The notes under the pieces: model-generated
Told to the model about the DNA's origin: nothing
Database searches by the model: none
The model's input: the letters and a program-made list of their open reading frames with translations, nothing else
In this document: in pieces, positions 26,969 to 34,509 of the stretch
Layout of the letters: each line of letters opens with the position of its first letter
Numbering within the stretch: position 1 is the stretch's first letter
Position numbers and translations under genes: made by a program
NCBI GenBank assembly: GCA_965223835.1
Contig: CBDCXQ010000001.1
Coordinates: forward strand, 5,642,001-5,706,000
DNA: 64,000 nucleotides
Direction of reading: 5' to 3'
From: CAVYXZ01 sp965223835
GTDB taxonomy: Bacteria; Chloroflexota; Anaerolineae; Aggregatilineales; Phototrophicaceae

Positions 26969-27393
26969 GCATCTAATCCGGGTTCATAGTCGATATATCT
27001 GGCACGCCATGCCGCTGGTATTGGTACCGACTGCTGCGTGGTGTAATCGAACACGACGATCGTGATGGTGGCGACGGCCACAACCGTTTCATCCTGCCGG
27101 ATAATCATTTGCTCCATATCGTAGCTTTTAGTCCCCAACCGACTCACCCGCGTGTAAACGGTGATGGCGTCAACACTGGTCAAGGGTAGCTTATAATCCA
27201 GCACAACCCGCGCCATAATCATACCCAGATCAGAGGTATTACCTTCCCAGATGTTGAGGTCGCGAGTATAGGTGATGCGAGCTTGTTCCAGATAGGTCAA
27301 ATAAACGGCGTTATTCACATGGCCGAGCGCATCCATATCGCCCCAGCGAACTTGAAGGCCGGTTGCATGTCGAAAATTAGCAGGTGGTGGCAT
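26965..27393 (-). CDS. Acyl-CoA thioesterase, hotdog fold (4HBT)
   Basis: The protein has 142 aa from ATG 27393; a longer frame begins at 27438, but the family signature starts soon after 27393. The hotdog signature is WGDMDALGHVNNAVYLTYLEQAR, with the catalytic Asp in DMDALGHV as in YbgC-like enzymes. It hydrolyses acyl-CoA thioesters. It is coupled to a DUF5995 gene. No strong ribosome site was seen. Confidence 0.9.
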   Translation of the reverse strand: MPPPANFRHATGLQVRWGDMDALGHVNNAVYLTYLEQARITYTRDLNIWEGNTSDLGMIMARVVLDYKLPLTSVDAITVYTRVSRLGTKSYDMEQMIIRQDETVVAVATITIVVFDYTTQQSVPIPAAWRARYIDYEPGLDA

Positions 27394-27546
27394 TGTTGTA
27401 TCAATTCCGAGTGCAGACGAACAATCCAACGGTAGCACAGGTGCTTCTGGTGGCGCAAATGAATGGCGAGATGTCTGTCAAGCTGTAGCCATCAGGCAAC
27501 GATCTGGAACGTTGAACCTTCAGCCTTTTGTACCTGAATGTCTCGT

Positions 27547-27552
27547 ATAATG
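27547..27552 (+). promoter_or_regulatory. -10 element of the Ser/Thr kinase gene
   Basis: TATAAT at 27547-27552 lies 38 bases before the kinase start. No good -35 at 16-18 bases. Confidence 0.4.
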
Positions 27553-27590
27553 TGCTTGTACCCGTCGGATAACAACAACAGGCACAGATT

Positions 27591-29063
27591 ATGCTGCGTG
27601 AAGGCGAATATGTTGGTAATTATCGAGTGATCTCCCAATTGGGCCAGGGCGGGATGGCGACCGTTTTTAAAGCGCACCACGCCAGCTTGAATCGCTATGT
27701 CGCGCTGAAGATGATTCACCAGTCCTTCTTGAACGATAATCAGTTTGTTGCCCGCTTCAAACGCGAGGCGCAAATTATCGCCCAGCTTGAGCATCCTAAC
27801 ATTGTGCCGGTCTACGATTTTGACGAATATGAGGGCCAACCCTTCCTGATTATGAAGTATATTCCGGGAATCGCGCTCAGCGATTCGCTGGTTGATGGCC
27901 CGTTAGAATTGCGCGATACGATGGCAGTCCTGCCGAAAGTGGCTGCCGGGCTGGATTATGCACACCAGCAGGGTATTCTCCATCGTGATATTAAGCCGTC
28001 GAACATTATGCTGGATGAATCCGCACGAACCTATGTCACGGATTTTGGATTGGCGCGTACCGTTGATGCCGGGGAAAGTACGCTCAGCCGGGGCATGCTG
28101 GTCGGGACACCGGCCTATATGTCACCCGAACAAGGTGAAGGCGTGCGCGAACTGGATGCGCGTTCTGATCTGTATTCGCTGGGCGTTGTGATGTACGAGC
28201 TGATCGTCGGACGGGTGCCGTTTACTGGCGGGTCAACCTACACGATTTTGCGCGACCATATGACCACACCGCCACCATCGCCATCATCATTGAACCCGGA
28301 TGTGCCGGCGGCGGTTGAGGCTGTTTTGTTTCGGGCATTGGCGAAAGACCCTGACGACCGTTTTCAAACGGCGAGTGACATGGTGGTTGCGCTGCGCGAT
28401 GCGTTTGTTGAATCAAAGGTGCGACGCCTCAACGCGGGTGAACGCCACACCTTGATGATGTCGCTGCAAAACTTGCGCGACGATTTTATGAGCGATGTGG
28501 CAGATGGCGAACAAACCCCGCCGGTGGTTGTATTCGATCACACGCCCGATCAATCAGTCACCAATGGGTCACGAACGAGTATGCCTGCCTCCCGGTCACA
28601 AAAACGCGCGCTAGCAGCCCTTGCGCAACCGGACCAGGCATTAGTTCCGGCGCAACCGACAGCACTCAAAGTGCCTTCAACCGCACACCATCCGGCAAAC
28701 CGCAGGTCTTTACCGCTGGTGTTGGGCGCACTGGCTCTGGTCGTGTTAGTCGCTGTCGCGGCGATGATGGTGGTACTCGTTATGCATGAGTTGCAAGAAG
28801 AGCCTGAATATCGCGTACCAACCGTGATCGTTACCCGCGTAGAGGCAACGTCAGTCCCGGTTGAGAATCAAGCAGCGGATACGCAACCATCGGCAACGAT
28901 TACGAATACGCCAATTCCAACAGATTTGCCTACTCGGCAGGCGACGGCGACCATCGCCCCAACCTTTACCTATATCCCAACCGATGTACGACCTACATTG
29001 TTGCCACGCCCCCCGCTTGGTGCGCCGCCACCGGGTGGACCACCCCCTGGCCCCCGCCGCTGA
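27591..29063 (+). CDS. Membrane Ser/Thr protein kinase (PknB-like)
   Basis: The protein has 490 aa. The kinase domain spans ~8-275: glycine loop GQGGMATV, K40, HRD 131-133, N138, DFG 151-153, and APE-equivalent MSPEQ. All catalytic residues are intact. A Ser/Pro-rich juxtamembrane region leads to a membrane span (~378-400). The outer tail is ~85 residues rich in Thr and Pro and ends in a Pro/Gly-rich stretch. There are no PASTA repeats. The tail may sit in or cross the wall. It is an orphan gene with its own promoter-like -10. Confidence 0.95.
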   Translation: MLREGEYVGNYRVISQLGQGGMATVFKAHHASLNRYVALKMIHQSFLNDNQFVARFKREAQIIAQLEHPNIVPVYDFDEYEGQPFLIMKYIPGIALSDSLVDGPLELRDTMAVLPKVAAGLDYAHQQGILHRDIKPSNIMLDESARTYVTDFGLARTVDAGESTLSRGMLVGTPAYMSPEQGEGVRELDARSDLYSLGVVMYELIVGRVPFTGGSTYTILRDHMTTPPPSPSSLNPDVPAAVEAVLFRALAKDPDDRFQTASDMVVALRDAFVESKVRRLNAGERHTLMMSLQNLRDDFMSDVADGEQTPPVVVFDHTPDQSVTNGSRTSMPASRSQKRALAALAQPDQALVPAQPTALKVPSTAHHPANRRSLPLVLGALALVVLVAVAAMMVVLVMHELQEEPEYRVPTVIVTRVEATSVPVENQAADTQPSATITNTPIPTDLPTRQATATIAPTFTYIPTDVRPTLLPRPPLGAPPPGGPPPGPRR

Positions 29064-29172
29064 TGTGATTTTTTGACCGGGTACAGTCAGTCAACAGCTT
29101 GACACCGTTCGTGTAAAGCGCCACACTCTGACTGGTGAGATCATGCATGACCAGATGATAGGGGGCGAAATC

Positions 29173-29658
29173 ATGGCGCAACGACTGGAAGCACAGGTCG
29201 GCACCGCTTTAAACGCAAAAGACTGGACTGTCAGTGCAGCCGAATCGTGTACCGGTGGGCTGGTGCTGCACCGCTTGACGAACGTTGCCGGGAGTTCGGC
29301 CTATGTACTGGGTGGAGTCGTCGCTTATGCTAACCCGGTTAAGCATGCGCTGCTGGGCGTTAAACAAGGGACACTCATCGCGCATGGTGCTGTGAGCGAA
29401 CAAACCGCCCAGGAAATGGCCGTTGGCGTGCGTAATTTACTCAAGACGGACATCGCTGTCAGCGTGACCGGCATTGCGGGTCCCGGCGGCGGCACGGCTG
29501 AAAAGCCGGTAGGGTTAACCTATATTGGCATCGCGGGTCCTGATGATCTATTGGAAGTACAGCGTCATGTCTGGGAGGGCGACCGGGAAGCCGTCAAAGC
29601 GGCCAGCGCAACCGCCGCCCTGCAACTGATTCTCGATACATTGGCGGAACTGGATTAG
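29173..29658 (+). CDS. CinA-family nicotinamide-nucleotide amidohydrolase (PncC-like)
   Basis: The protein has 161 aa from ATG 29173, preceded by AGGGGGCG at a good distance; an upstream ATG at 29143 lacks this. The C-terminal CinA domain stands alone here: AAESCTGGLVLHRLT, SYANP-like VVAYANPVKHALL, and TGIAGPGGGTAEKPVG. It deamidates nicotinamide mononucleotide in pyridine nucleotide recycling. The domain is complete although the COG1058 N-terminal domain is absent, as in E. coli PncC. Confidence 0.9.
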   Translation: MAQRLEAQVGTALNAKDWTVSAAESCTGGLVLHRLTNVAGSSAYVLGGVVAYANPVKHALLGVKQGTLIAHGAVSEQTAQEMAVGVRNLLKTDIAVSVTGIAGPGGGTAEKPVGLTYIGIAGPDDLLEVQRHVWEGDREAVKAASATAALQLILDTLAELD

Positions 29659-29689
29659 CCAACAGGCCGCTGGTGATCGCCTGAATTCA

Positions 29690-29734
29690 AATAAGCCGCG
29701 TGCGGTGAGGGGGGACACCAACACACGGCTTATT
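29690..29734. repeat. Long-stem inverted repeat after the cinA-like gene
   Basis: AATAAGCCGCGTG (29690-29702) pairs with CACACGGCTTATT (29722-29734) over 12 of 13 positions, around a 19-base loop. No T-run follows. It may be a transcription end or an RNA-stability stem. Beyond it, a 39-codon frame (29747-29866) with GGGAAGGG nearby is possible but unsupported. Confidence 0.5.
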
Positions 29735-29931
29735 GAGGGAAGGGCTATGGGTGGTTCAGTGACACGAACACATTATTCCCAGTTGCCCACGAACCTGACA
29801 CACAACACATCTCACACCACTTTGGAGGAAGGAGGAATCAACTTACCACATGTCAGATTCGCTTGATAATAGGTTAAATTGAACGCGTAAGACCCAAGTT
29901 AGTGATATGTGAGCGCGGAATGAGAAAGGAT

Positions 29932-31050
29932 TTAGCTAGAGGGGGTGGCGGGAACCCCAACCGGTGCGACGCCCTCTACCGTTGGACCGCCAGGGGTCGG
30001 CCCCTGCTGACAGGCGGTTTCGGCGTTATTACGTTTGGCGCTGACGCCCGGATCGTTGATGTAGTTGAGCGCGTTTTGATACTGTGATACCGCTGCACAG
30101 TAGTTTTGCTCCGCAACCCACGCATCCCCATAAGCGACCAGTTGTCCAAACAATAACTGCCGCAATTCCCCATTACGATAATCAGGCGCGACATTGTAGG
30201 CCTGGGTCAGGGCTTGAATCGCTGTCGGATAGCCGGTGCCGATTGAGCTGCGGGCGTTGAGATACAGTGTGGCGACATAGCGCTCAAAGATGAGTTCGCT
30301 ATCACCGGGCAGGTCGTACTGCTCCGCTTCATCGACCAACAAGATCGCCTCGGCCAGATTGCCACCACCCCGGAACAGGCGTAAGGCCTGCGTCGTGAGC
30401 GCTTCCAACATATAGCCGCGCACGGTAGCGCTTTCATAGCTGCTATCGACCGCTTCGATGACCTTGAGCAAGTCCACTGCTTCTTCATATTGACCCAACC
30501 GCAGCGCCGTTTGTGATTGTTCCAGCAGCGCCGCCAGATCGTAGCCGCCGTCGGCTTCAATGGTGATTTCGGGCACGATTTCAACGGTGGGTTCCAGCGT
30601 GTCAATTGGCATCGGGGTGGCGCTTGCCGGAAGAGTGGCGGTGGGCAGACTGGCGGCATACACCGCCGTTGCCGTTTGCACAATTTCCGCGAGATTGGTG
30701 ACGCCCGGCGTTTGCGTGGCTAAAAATTCGATACGCGCGGCCAGGAGCACAGCGTTCCCGCTGGCAACATCGCCGGGAATGCGGGCCAGTTGATCTTGAA
30801 TCTCGGCTTGCTGGGTGGCGGTGGCAAAGGATTGCGCCTCGCGCTGGCCGGATGTCCACCCGGCGGCGCCGGCCAGGATGACGATGACAACCGCGAAGCC
30901 TAACGCCAGTGCGCCGACGATGCCCCACAACACACAGCCCGGCCCACCATCCTCGGCAACCGGCATCGGAACCGGCGCTTGACCATGCGGCGGTGTCTCA
31001 GCCGAGAGGGGGGAACGCGGTTGCGTATCGTCGTTGGTGCTCATGCTCAT
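29932..31050 (-). CDS. Membrane-anchored protein with TPR-like outer domain
   Basis: The protein has 372 aa. A Pro-rich cytoplasmic start is followed by one membrane span (~40-65), a helical section, a Thr/Pro linker (~130-165) and a helical repeat domain (~170-340) that resembles tetratricopeptide hairpins (LLEQSQTALRLGQYEEAVDLL; YCAAVSQYQNALNYIND). The C-terminus is Gly/Pro rich. No enzymatic motif. The layout resembles the outer regions of the Ser/Thr kinases in this window. Its function is unknown; a scaffold or assembly role is plausible. Confidence 0.75.
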   Translation of the reverse strand: MSMSTNDDTQPRSPLSAETPPHGQAPVPMPVAEDGGPGCVLWGIVGALALGFAVVIVILAGAAGWTSGQREAQSFATATQQAEIQDQLARIPGDVASGNAVLLAARIEFLATQTPGVTNLAEIVQTATAVYAASLPTATLPASATPMPIDTLEPTVEIVPEITIEADGGYDLAALLEQSQTALRLGQYEEAVDLLKVIEAVDSSYESATVRGYMLEALTTQALRLFRGGGNLAEAILLVDEAEQYDLPGDSELIFERYVATLYLNARSSIGTGYPTAIQALTQAYNVAPDYRNGELRQLLFGQLVAYGDAWVAEQNYCAAVSQYQNALNYINDPGVSAKRNNAETACQQGPTPGGPTVEGVAPVGVPATPSS

Positions 31051-31132
31051 CCTTGATGGCCTTCAACGGGCCGACATTATAGCGGAGAACAAAACGAGCG
31101 TATAGCGTGCTTTGCCGGAACAGAATAATGCA

Positions 31133-31156
31133 ACGCAAAGTCGCTAAGACGCAAAG
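31133..31156 (+). repeat. Short tandem repeat, 8-base unit
   Basis: Three head-to-tail units ACGCAAAG, TCGCTAAG and ACGCAAAG fill 31133-31156. Such CGCAAAG repeats are known as dispersed intergenic sequences in many genomes. Found in the 186-base gap before the TIR gene. Confidence 0.55.
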
Positions 31157-31236
31157 GAACCCGTGAAAAAGCTTGCCGAACCGAGATGGAATCGCCATAA
31201 TAGATGGTATTGATCGCATCCTGAACATGATAGCCA

Positions 31237-31764
31237 ATGCCCCACTTATTTATCAGCTATTCCAAACGCGACACCCGTGACTTAGCCCTGAATTTGGCGG
31301 ATGCCCTGAACGCGATTGTAGGCGTCACAGCCTGGGTTGATCGGTCATTGCGGGCTGGGCAAAGCTGGGAACTGCAAATCGAGCGTGAGATTGACCGCTG
31401 TGATTCGATGATCGTTCTGGTGTCACCGGATATTAACCGCCATCGGCAGGGCAAGCCGATCAGTTATGTCATCCGAGAAATCGGGTATGCACAGCACACA
31501 GCGCACAAACCCATCATTCCGGTCATGGCGCAAGCAACGGCGCTACCCATCAGCCTGTCGCTGGAACATTACATCGACTTTACGCTGGATGGACTGACTT
31601 TAACCGATCTGGTTGACGCGCTGTGTGCTGAACTGGAAATTGCCCCAACCCAGGCACCGGCATCACTAGCTTCGTCAGCACCAGTAGCAGACGTTGGCAA
31701 GCGAGAACCGCAACCGCCCGATCCCGTCCAGCACCTTTTCGAGATTATGCCGCCCCCCATTTGA
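31237..31764 (+). CDS. TIR-domain protein (5' part of a split TIR-FGE gene)
   Basis: The protein has 175 aa as read. The TIR domain covers ~1-130: LFISYSKRD at the start, WVDRSLRAGQSWELQIE with W44 and candidate catalytic E49 or E51, then SMIVLVSP. Bacterial TIR domains often cut NAD+ in defence or signalling; which this one does is not known. The linker ends HLFEIMPPP, and the frame stops at TGA 31762-31764. Removing one C from the C6 run (31753-31758) would continue into the FGE-like frame and give MPPPFDLMTIPGG. So this is the N-terminal half of a larger gene. Confidence 0.85.
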   Translation: MPHLFISYSKRDTRDLALNLADALNAIVGVTAWVDRSLRAGQSWELQIEREIDRCDSMIVLVSPDINRHRQGKPISYVIREIGYAQHTAHKPIIPVMAQATALPISLSLEHYIDFTLDGLTLTDLVDALCAELEIAPTQAPASLASSAPVADVGKREPQPPDPVQHLFEIMPPPI

Positions 31765-31768
31765 TCTG

Positions 31769-32518
31769 ATGACGATTCCCGGGGGGCAGGTCACAATTGA
31801 AGAAAAGGTGTTGACCGTACCTGAATTCCAGATCGGCAAATATCCGGTGACGAACGCGCAGTACGCGAAATTTGTGGAAGCTGGTGGTTATAGTGAGCAA
31901 AAATGGTGGACGGAAGCTGGGTGGGAGTATCGGCAAAGCGAAAAATGGACTGAACCGCGCTATTGGAATGACAAGCAATGGAACGGCGCAGATTATCCGG
32001 TGGTGGGGGTATCATGGTATGAGGCAGTGGCGTTTTGTAACTGGTTGAATGCGCAAATAAACCCCTCCCCCGGCCCCTCTCCCACAGGTACACACACCAG
32101 CTCAAAGCATCAAGGAGGGGAGCAAAAGTGGATCATGTTACCGACCGAAGCGCAATGGCAGCGGGCGGCGCAGGGTGATGACGGTCGTGTTTATCCCTGG
32201 GGCGACGAGTGGGATTGCCAGAAATGCAATAATTCGGTGAAATTATGTAATAGTAATCAGACGACGCCGGTTCACCAGTATACAGATATGGGTACTAGTC
32301 CATTTGGGGTTACGGATCTGGCAGGCAATGTCTGGGAATGGTGCTTAAGTGTTTACGAGAACGCTACTTACAAAAACGATAACATTAGATATCACGCTTT
32401 GCGAGGTGGTTCATGGTTTGATTCCCTTAACTATGACTTTCGTTCTGATTTTCGAAATGGAAATAATCCACTTAGTCGGTTCGACTTTGTTGGCTTTCGT
32501 TTAACCTATTCAGAGTAA
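31769..32518 (+). CDS. Formylglycine-generating-enzyme-like domain (3' part of split TIR-FGE gene)
   Basis: The protein has 249 aa from ATG 31769, which has no ribosome site, supporting synthesis as part of a TIR fusion. SUMF1/FGE-like signatures are IPGG, FQIGKYPVTNAQYAKFV, PVVGVSWYEAVAFCNWL, RLPTEAQW-like LPTEAQWQRAAQ, YPWGDEW, GVTDLAGNVWEW and the end RGGSWFDS...GFRLTYSE. In TIR fusions this domain more likely binds ligand than makes formylglycine. It carries a 66-base repeat insert. The 3' third is visibly AT-richer than its neighbours. Confidence 0.85.
   Translation: MTIPGGQVTIEEKVLTVPEFQIGKYPVTNAQYAKFVEAGGYSEQKWWTEAGWEYRQSEKWTEPRYWNDKQWNGADYPVVGVSWYEAVAFCNWLNAQINPSPGPSPTGTHTSSKHQGGEQKWIMLPTEAQWQRAAQGDDGRVYPWGDEWDCQKCNNSVKLCNSNQTTPVHQYTDMGTSPFGVTDLAGNVWEWCLSVYENATYKNDNIRYHALRGGSWFDSLNYDFRSDFRNGNNPLSRFDFVGFRLTYSE
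32060..32125 (+). repeat. In-frame small palindromic repeat inside the FGE-like domain
   Basis: CCCCTCCCCCGG near 32062-32073 and GGAGGGGAG at 32114-32122 flank a 40-base core and can pair. The insert is read as PSPGPSPTG and following residues, a peptide often made by dispersed repeats in bacterial genes. It sits between the NWL helix and the LPTEAQW motif, where other family members have a short loop. Confidence 0.55.
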
Positions 32519-32680
32519 TTGACGCCATATACATTTTATCGCCGTCTTCATAAATCAACGTATTGCCATAATTGTAGATTAATATGCAAATGCTCTGTCC
32601 TAGTCAAAGCAAGTCAATTAGACTCGTCATTAAACAATGAAAACCAGGCTTCAATCTGCTTGATTTAGCCCGCCCTATGC

Positions 32681-32686
32681 TATAGT
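32681..32686 (+). promoter_or_regulatory. -10 element for the PQQ-type dehydrogenase gene
   Basis: TATAGT preceded by GC (TATGC-TATAGT). Transcription would start near 32693, which excludes a GTG at 32686 as start codon. Confidence 0.4.
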
Positions 32687-32721
32687 TGGTGGGCGTTTTT
32701 ATGGTTGGGATATGGATGTTT

Positions 32722-34305
32722 ATGGCGAGGATTCAGCGATCACGGGCGCATCTGAGATACGCCCCGACGATTTACGTAATATTGATGATGATCTTGCCCC
32801 TGGCGGTGTTTGCGCAAGAGGACCGGGACCATGACGCTGCGCATTTGTTGACAGTGCCGCCGGGGTTTGCGGTGACGGTGTACGCGGAGGGGCATAATTT
32901 CGCGCTGCCAACGCAGATGACGTTTGGGCCGGATGGCAACCTGTATGTGCTGTCGTTGATGGGCAGTGTCTTCCGCCTGATTGATGCCGATGGTGATTAT
33001 TATGCCGAAACGGTCGAAACTGCCTTCTGGGATGGCGACCGCAACTACATCACGCCGGATAATGTGGAGCAGGTGTCGGCGCTGCCAGATCAATTGTTTC
33101 ATGCGGTGGGCATGGCCTTCCGCGATGACGTGCTCTATATCTCCGACAGTGGCCGCATCAGCACGTTGATCGACGCCGATGAAGATGGCTCGTATGAAAC
33201 GCTGACACCGATTGTCGAGGGGCTGGTGTCGCTGCGCTTTTCGGGGCACTCGAATAACGGCATCGCCTTTGGGCCGGATGATAAGTTGTACGTCACCGTC
33301 GGGGCCACGACCGATCATGGCCCGCTGCAAGAGCCGATGGAGGCGTCGATTCTGCGCATGAATCCCGATGGCAGCGATCTGGAAGTGTTCGCGACTGGCT
33401 TTCGGAATGCGTATGACCTGACGTTCTCGCCAGCGGGCGACCTGTTCAGCGCCGATAACAATCCAACCACGATTGACCGCACCTTGCGTGAGATTCCGCC
33501 GGAAGAATTGAATCACGTCCGCGAGGGTGAGGATTATGGCTTCCCGGACACTTATGGCAATCCGCCGCCGGGGTCGGGCACCGCTGGGCCGGTTACGGAA
33601 TTATATCCATCCGTAGCGACGGCAGGCTTGACATATTACGCAGCGGATGCCTTCCCCGAAGCCTGGCGCGATGGGGTGTATATCGCGCAGTGGGGGACTG
33701 CGGCGGAAATCGAGCAAAATCGCAATCTGGTTTTCGGCTTTTCGGTGGTGTTCGTGCCCTTACAGCCCAATGAGAATGGCGATTTTCAGGCTGATTTTGT
33801 GGACTTCGCTGCCAATGCAACGGATCGTCCCCGCAGTTTTCGCCCGATTGATGTTACCGTTGGCCCGGATGGCGCGCTGTATATCATGGATTTCAACTCA
33901 TCGCGTATCTTCCGCGTGACCTATACCGGCATGATACCAGAGCCAGTCGAAATGGTGGATGAAGCGCCCGTCCCGCTGCCGGACTATCCTGAAGCGCTGC
34001 TGACGCTGGGCGAGATTCTGTTTAACACCGGCACGCGCAATGCCCCAGCCTGTTCCGCCTGTCATCGAGAAAATGCGGGTGGTCTGGGGCCGTCATTACC
34101 CGGTTTGCGACAGGTAGCAGCCTCGCGAGTAGCCGATCTGGATGCGGCAGCCTATGTCCGGCAGTCGATTCTGGAACCGGGGGCGTATGCGCTCAAAGGC
34201 TACAATGCCGAGTACATGCCGCGCAATTATGGCGAAGTCTTAACGGATGAACAAGTCGATGCGCTGGTGGCGTATGTGATGTCGCTGGATAAAGAAGACG
34301 AATAA
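32722..34305 (+). CDS. Secreted PQQ-type sugar dehydrogenase-like protein with cytochrome c domain
   Basis: The protein has 527 aa from ATG 32722; ATGs at 32701 and 32716 are in frame and possible. A signal peptide ends LAVFA|QE. Residues ~35-410 are a six-bladed propeller of the GSDH/L-sorbosone dehydrogenase type, with FGPDGNLYVLS, SGHSNNGIAFGPD, GFRNAYDLTFSP and HVREGEDYGFP. A haem c domain follows: CSACH at 444-448 and a likely axial M499 in AEYMP. It oxidises a sugar or alcohol outside the membrane and passes electrons through its own haem. Cofactor and substrate are inferred from the family. Confidence 0.88.
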   Translation: MARIQRSRAHLRYAPTIYVILMMILPLAVFAQEDRDHDAAHLLTVPPGFAVTVYAEGHNFALPTQMTFGPDGNLYVLSLMGSVFRLIDADGDYYAETVETAFWDGDRNYITPDNVEQVSALPDQLFHAVGMAFRDDVLYISDSGRISTLIDADEDGSYETLTPIVEGLVSLRFSGHSNNGIAFGPDDKLYVTVGATTDHGPLQEPMEASILRMNPDGSDLEVFATGFRNAYDLTFSPAGDLFSADNNPTTIDRTLREIPPEELNHVREGEDYGFPDTYGNPPPGSGTAGPVTELYPSVATAGLTYYAADAFPEAWRDGVYIAQWGTAAEIEQNRNLVFGFSVVFVPLQPNENGDFQADFVDFAANATDRPRSFRPIDVTVGPDGALYIMDFNSSRIFRVTYTGMIPEPVEMVDEAPVPLPDYPEALLTLGEILFNTGTRNAPACSACHRENAGGLGPSLPGLRQVAASRVADLDAAAYVRQSILEPGAYALKGYNAEYMPRNYGEVLTDEQVDALVAYVMSLDKEDE

Positions 34306-34322
34306 CCCGCCCTATGTTGTCA

Positions 34323-34343
34323 GGGAGAGTCTGAGACTCTCCC
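34323..34343 (+). repeat. Perfect hairpin after the dehydrogenase gene
   Basis: GGGAGAGTC (34323-34331) and GACTCTCCC (34335-34343) with a TGA loop. No T-run follows; probably slows transcription or protects the RNA end. Confidence 0.5.
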
Positions 34344-34422
34344 CTACTGCCCCCTCCAATTAGCAATCAGCCATCCCTTCTGCTAAAAAAATCTCTATAA
34401 ATTGATGTATCAGCCATCGAAA

Positions 34423-34449
34423 TTAGCACTCAACGGTAAAGAGTGCTAA
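34423..34449. promoter_or_regulatory. CIRCE operator (HrcA binding site)
   Basis: The sequence is TTAGCACTC, nine bases, then GAGTGCTAA, an exact match to the CIRCE consensus. CIRCE is bound by the heat-shock repressor HrcA and usually controls groESL and dnaK operons. Here the only downstream gene is an MFS transporter (start 34510). The right arm overlaps a -10-like TGC-TAAAAT (34447-34452), so a bound repressor would block it. The match cannot easily be chance. Confidence 0.92.
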
Positions 34450-34460
34450 AATGATATTGT

Positions 34461-34475
34461 ACTCTGGGCCAGAGT
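34461..34475. promoter_or_regulatory. Second palindrome between CIRCE and the MFS gene
   Basis: ACTCTGG-G-CCAGAGT is a perfect 7+7 palindrome around a single base, 11 bases after the CIRCE. It lies in the leader, about 35 bases before the start codon, and could be an operator for another regulator. Confidence 0.45.
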
Positions 34476-34509
34476 GACAATTGCATAGATAGAGATGGAG
34501 GACCGGCTC

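Noticed and set aside
29747..29866. 39-codon frame after the cinA-like gene
   Set aside because: A GGGAAGGG is near, but there is no promoter and no recognisable product; evidence too thin for a gene.
31237..32518. Programmed ribosomal frameshift between TIR and FGE
   Set aside because: There is no typical slippery heptamer plus stem. A C-run indel or read error is simpler, so it is kept only as an alternative.
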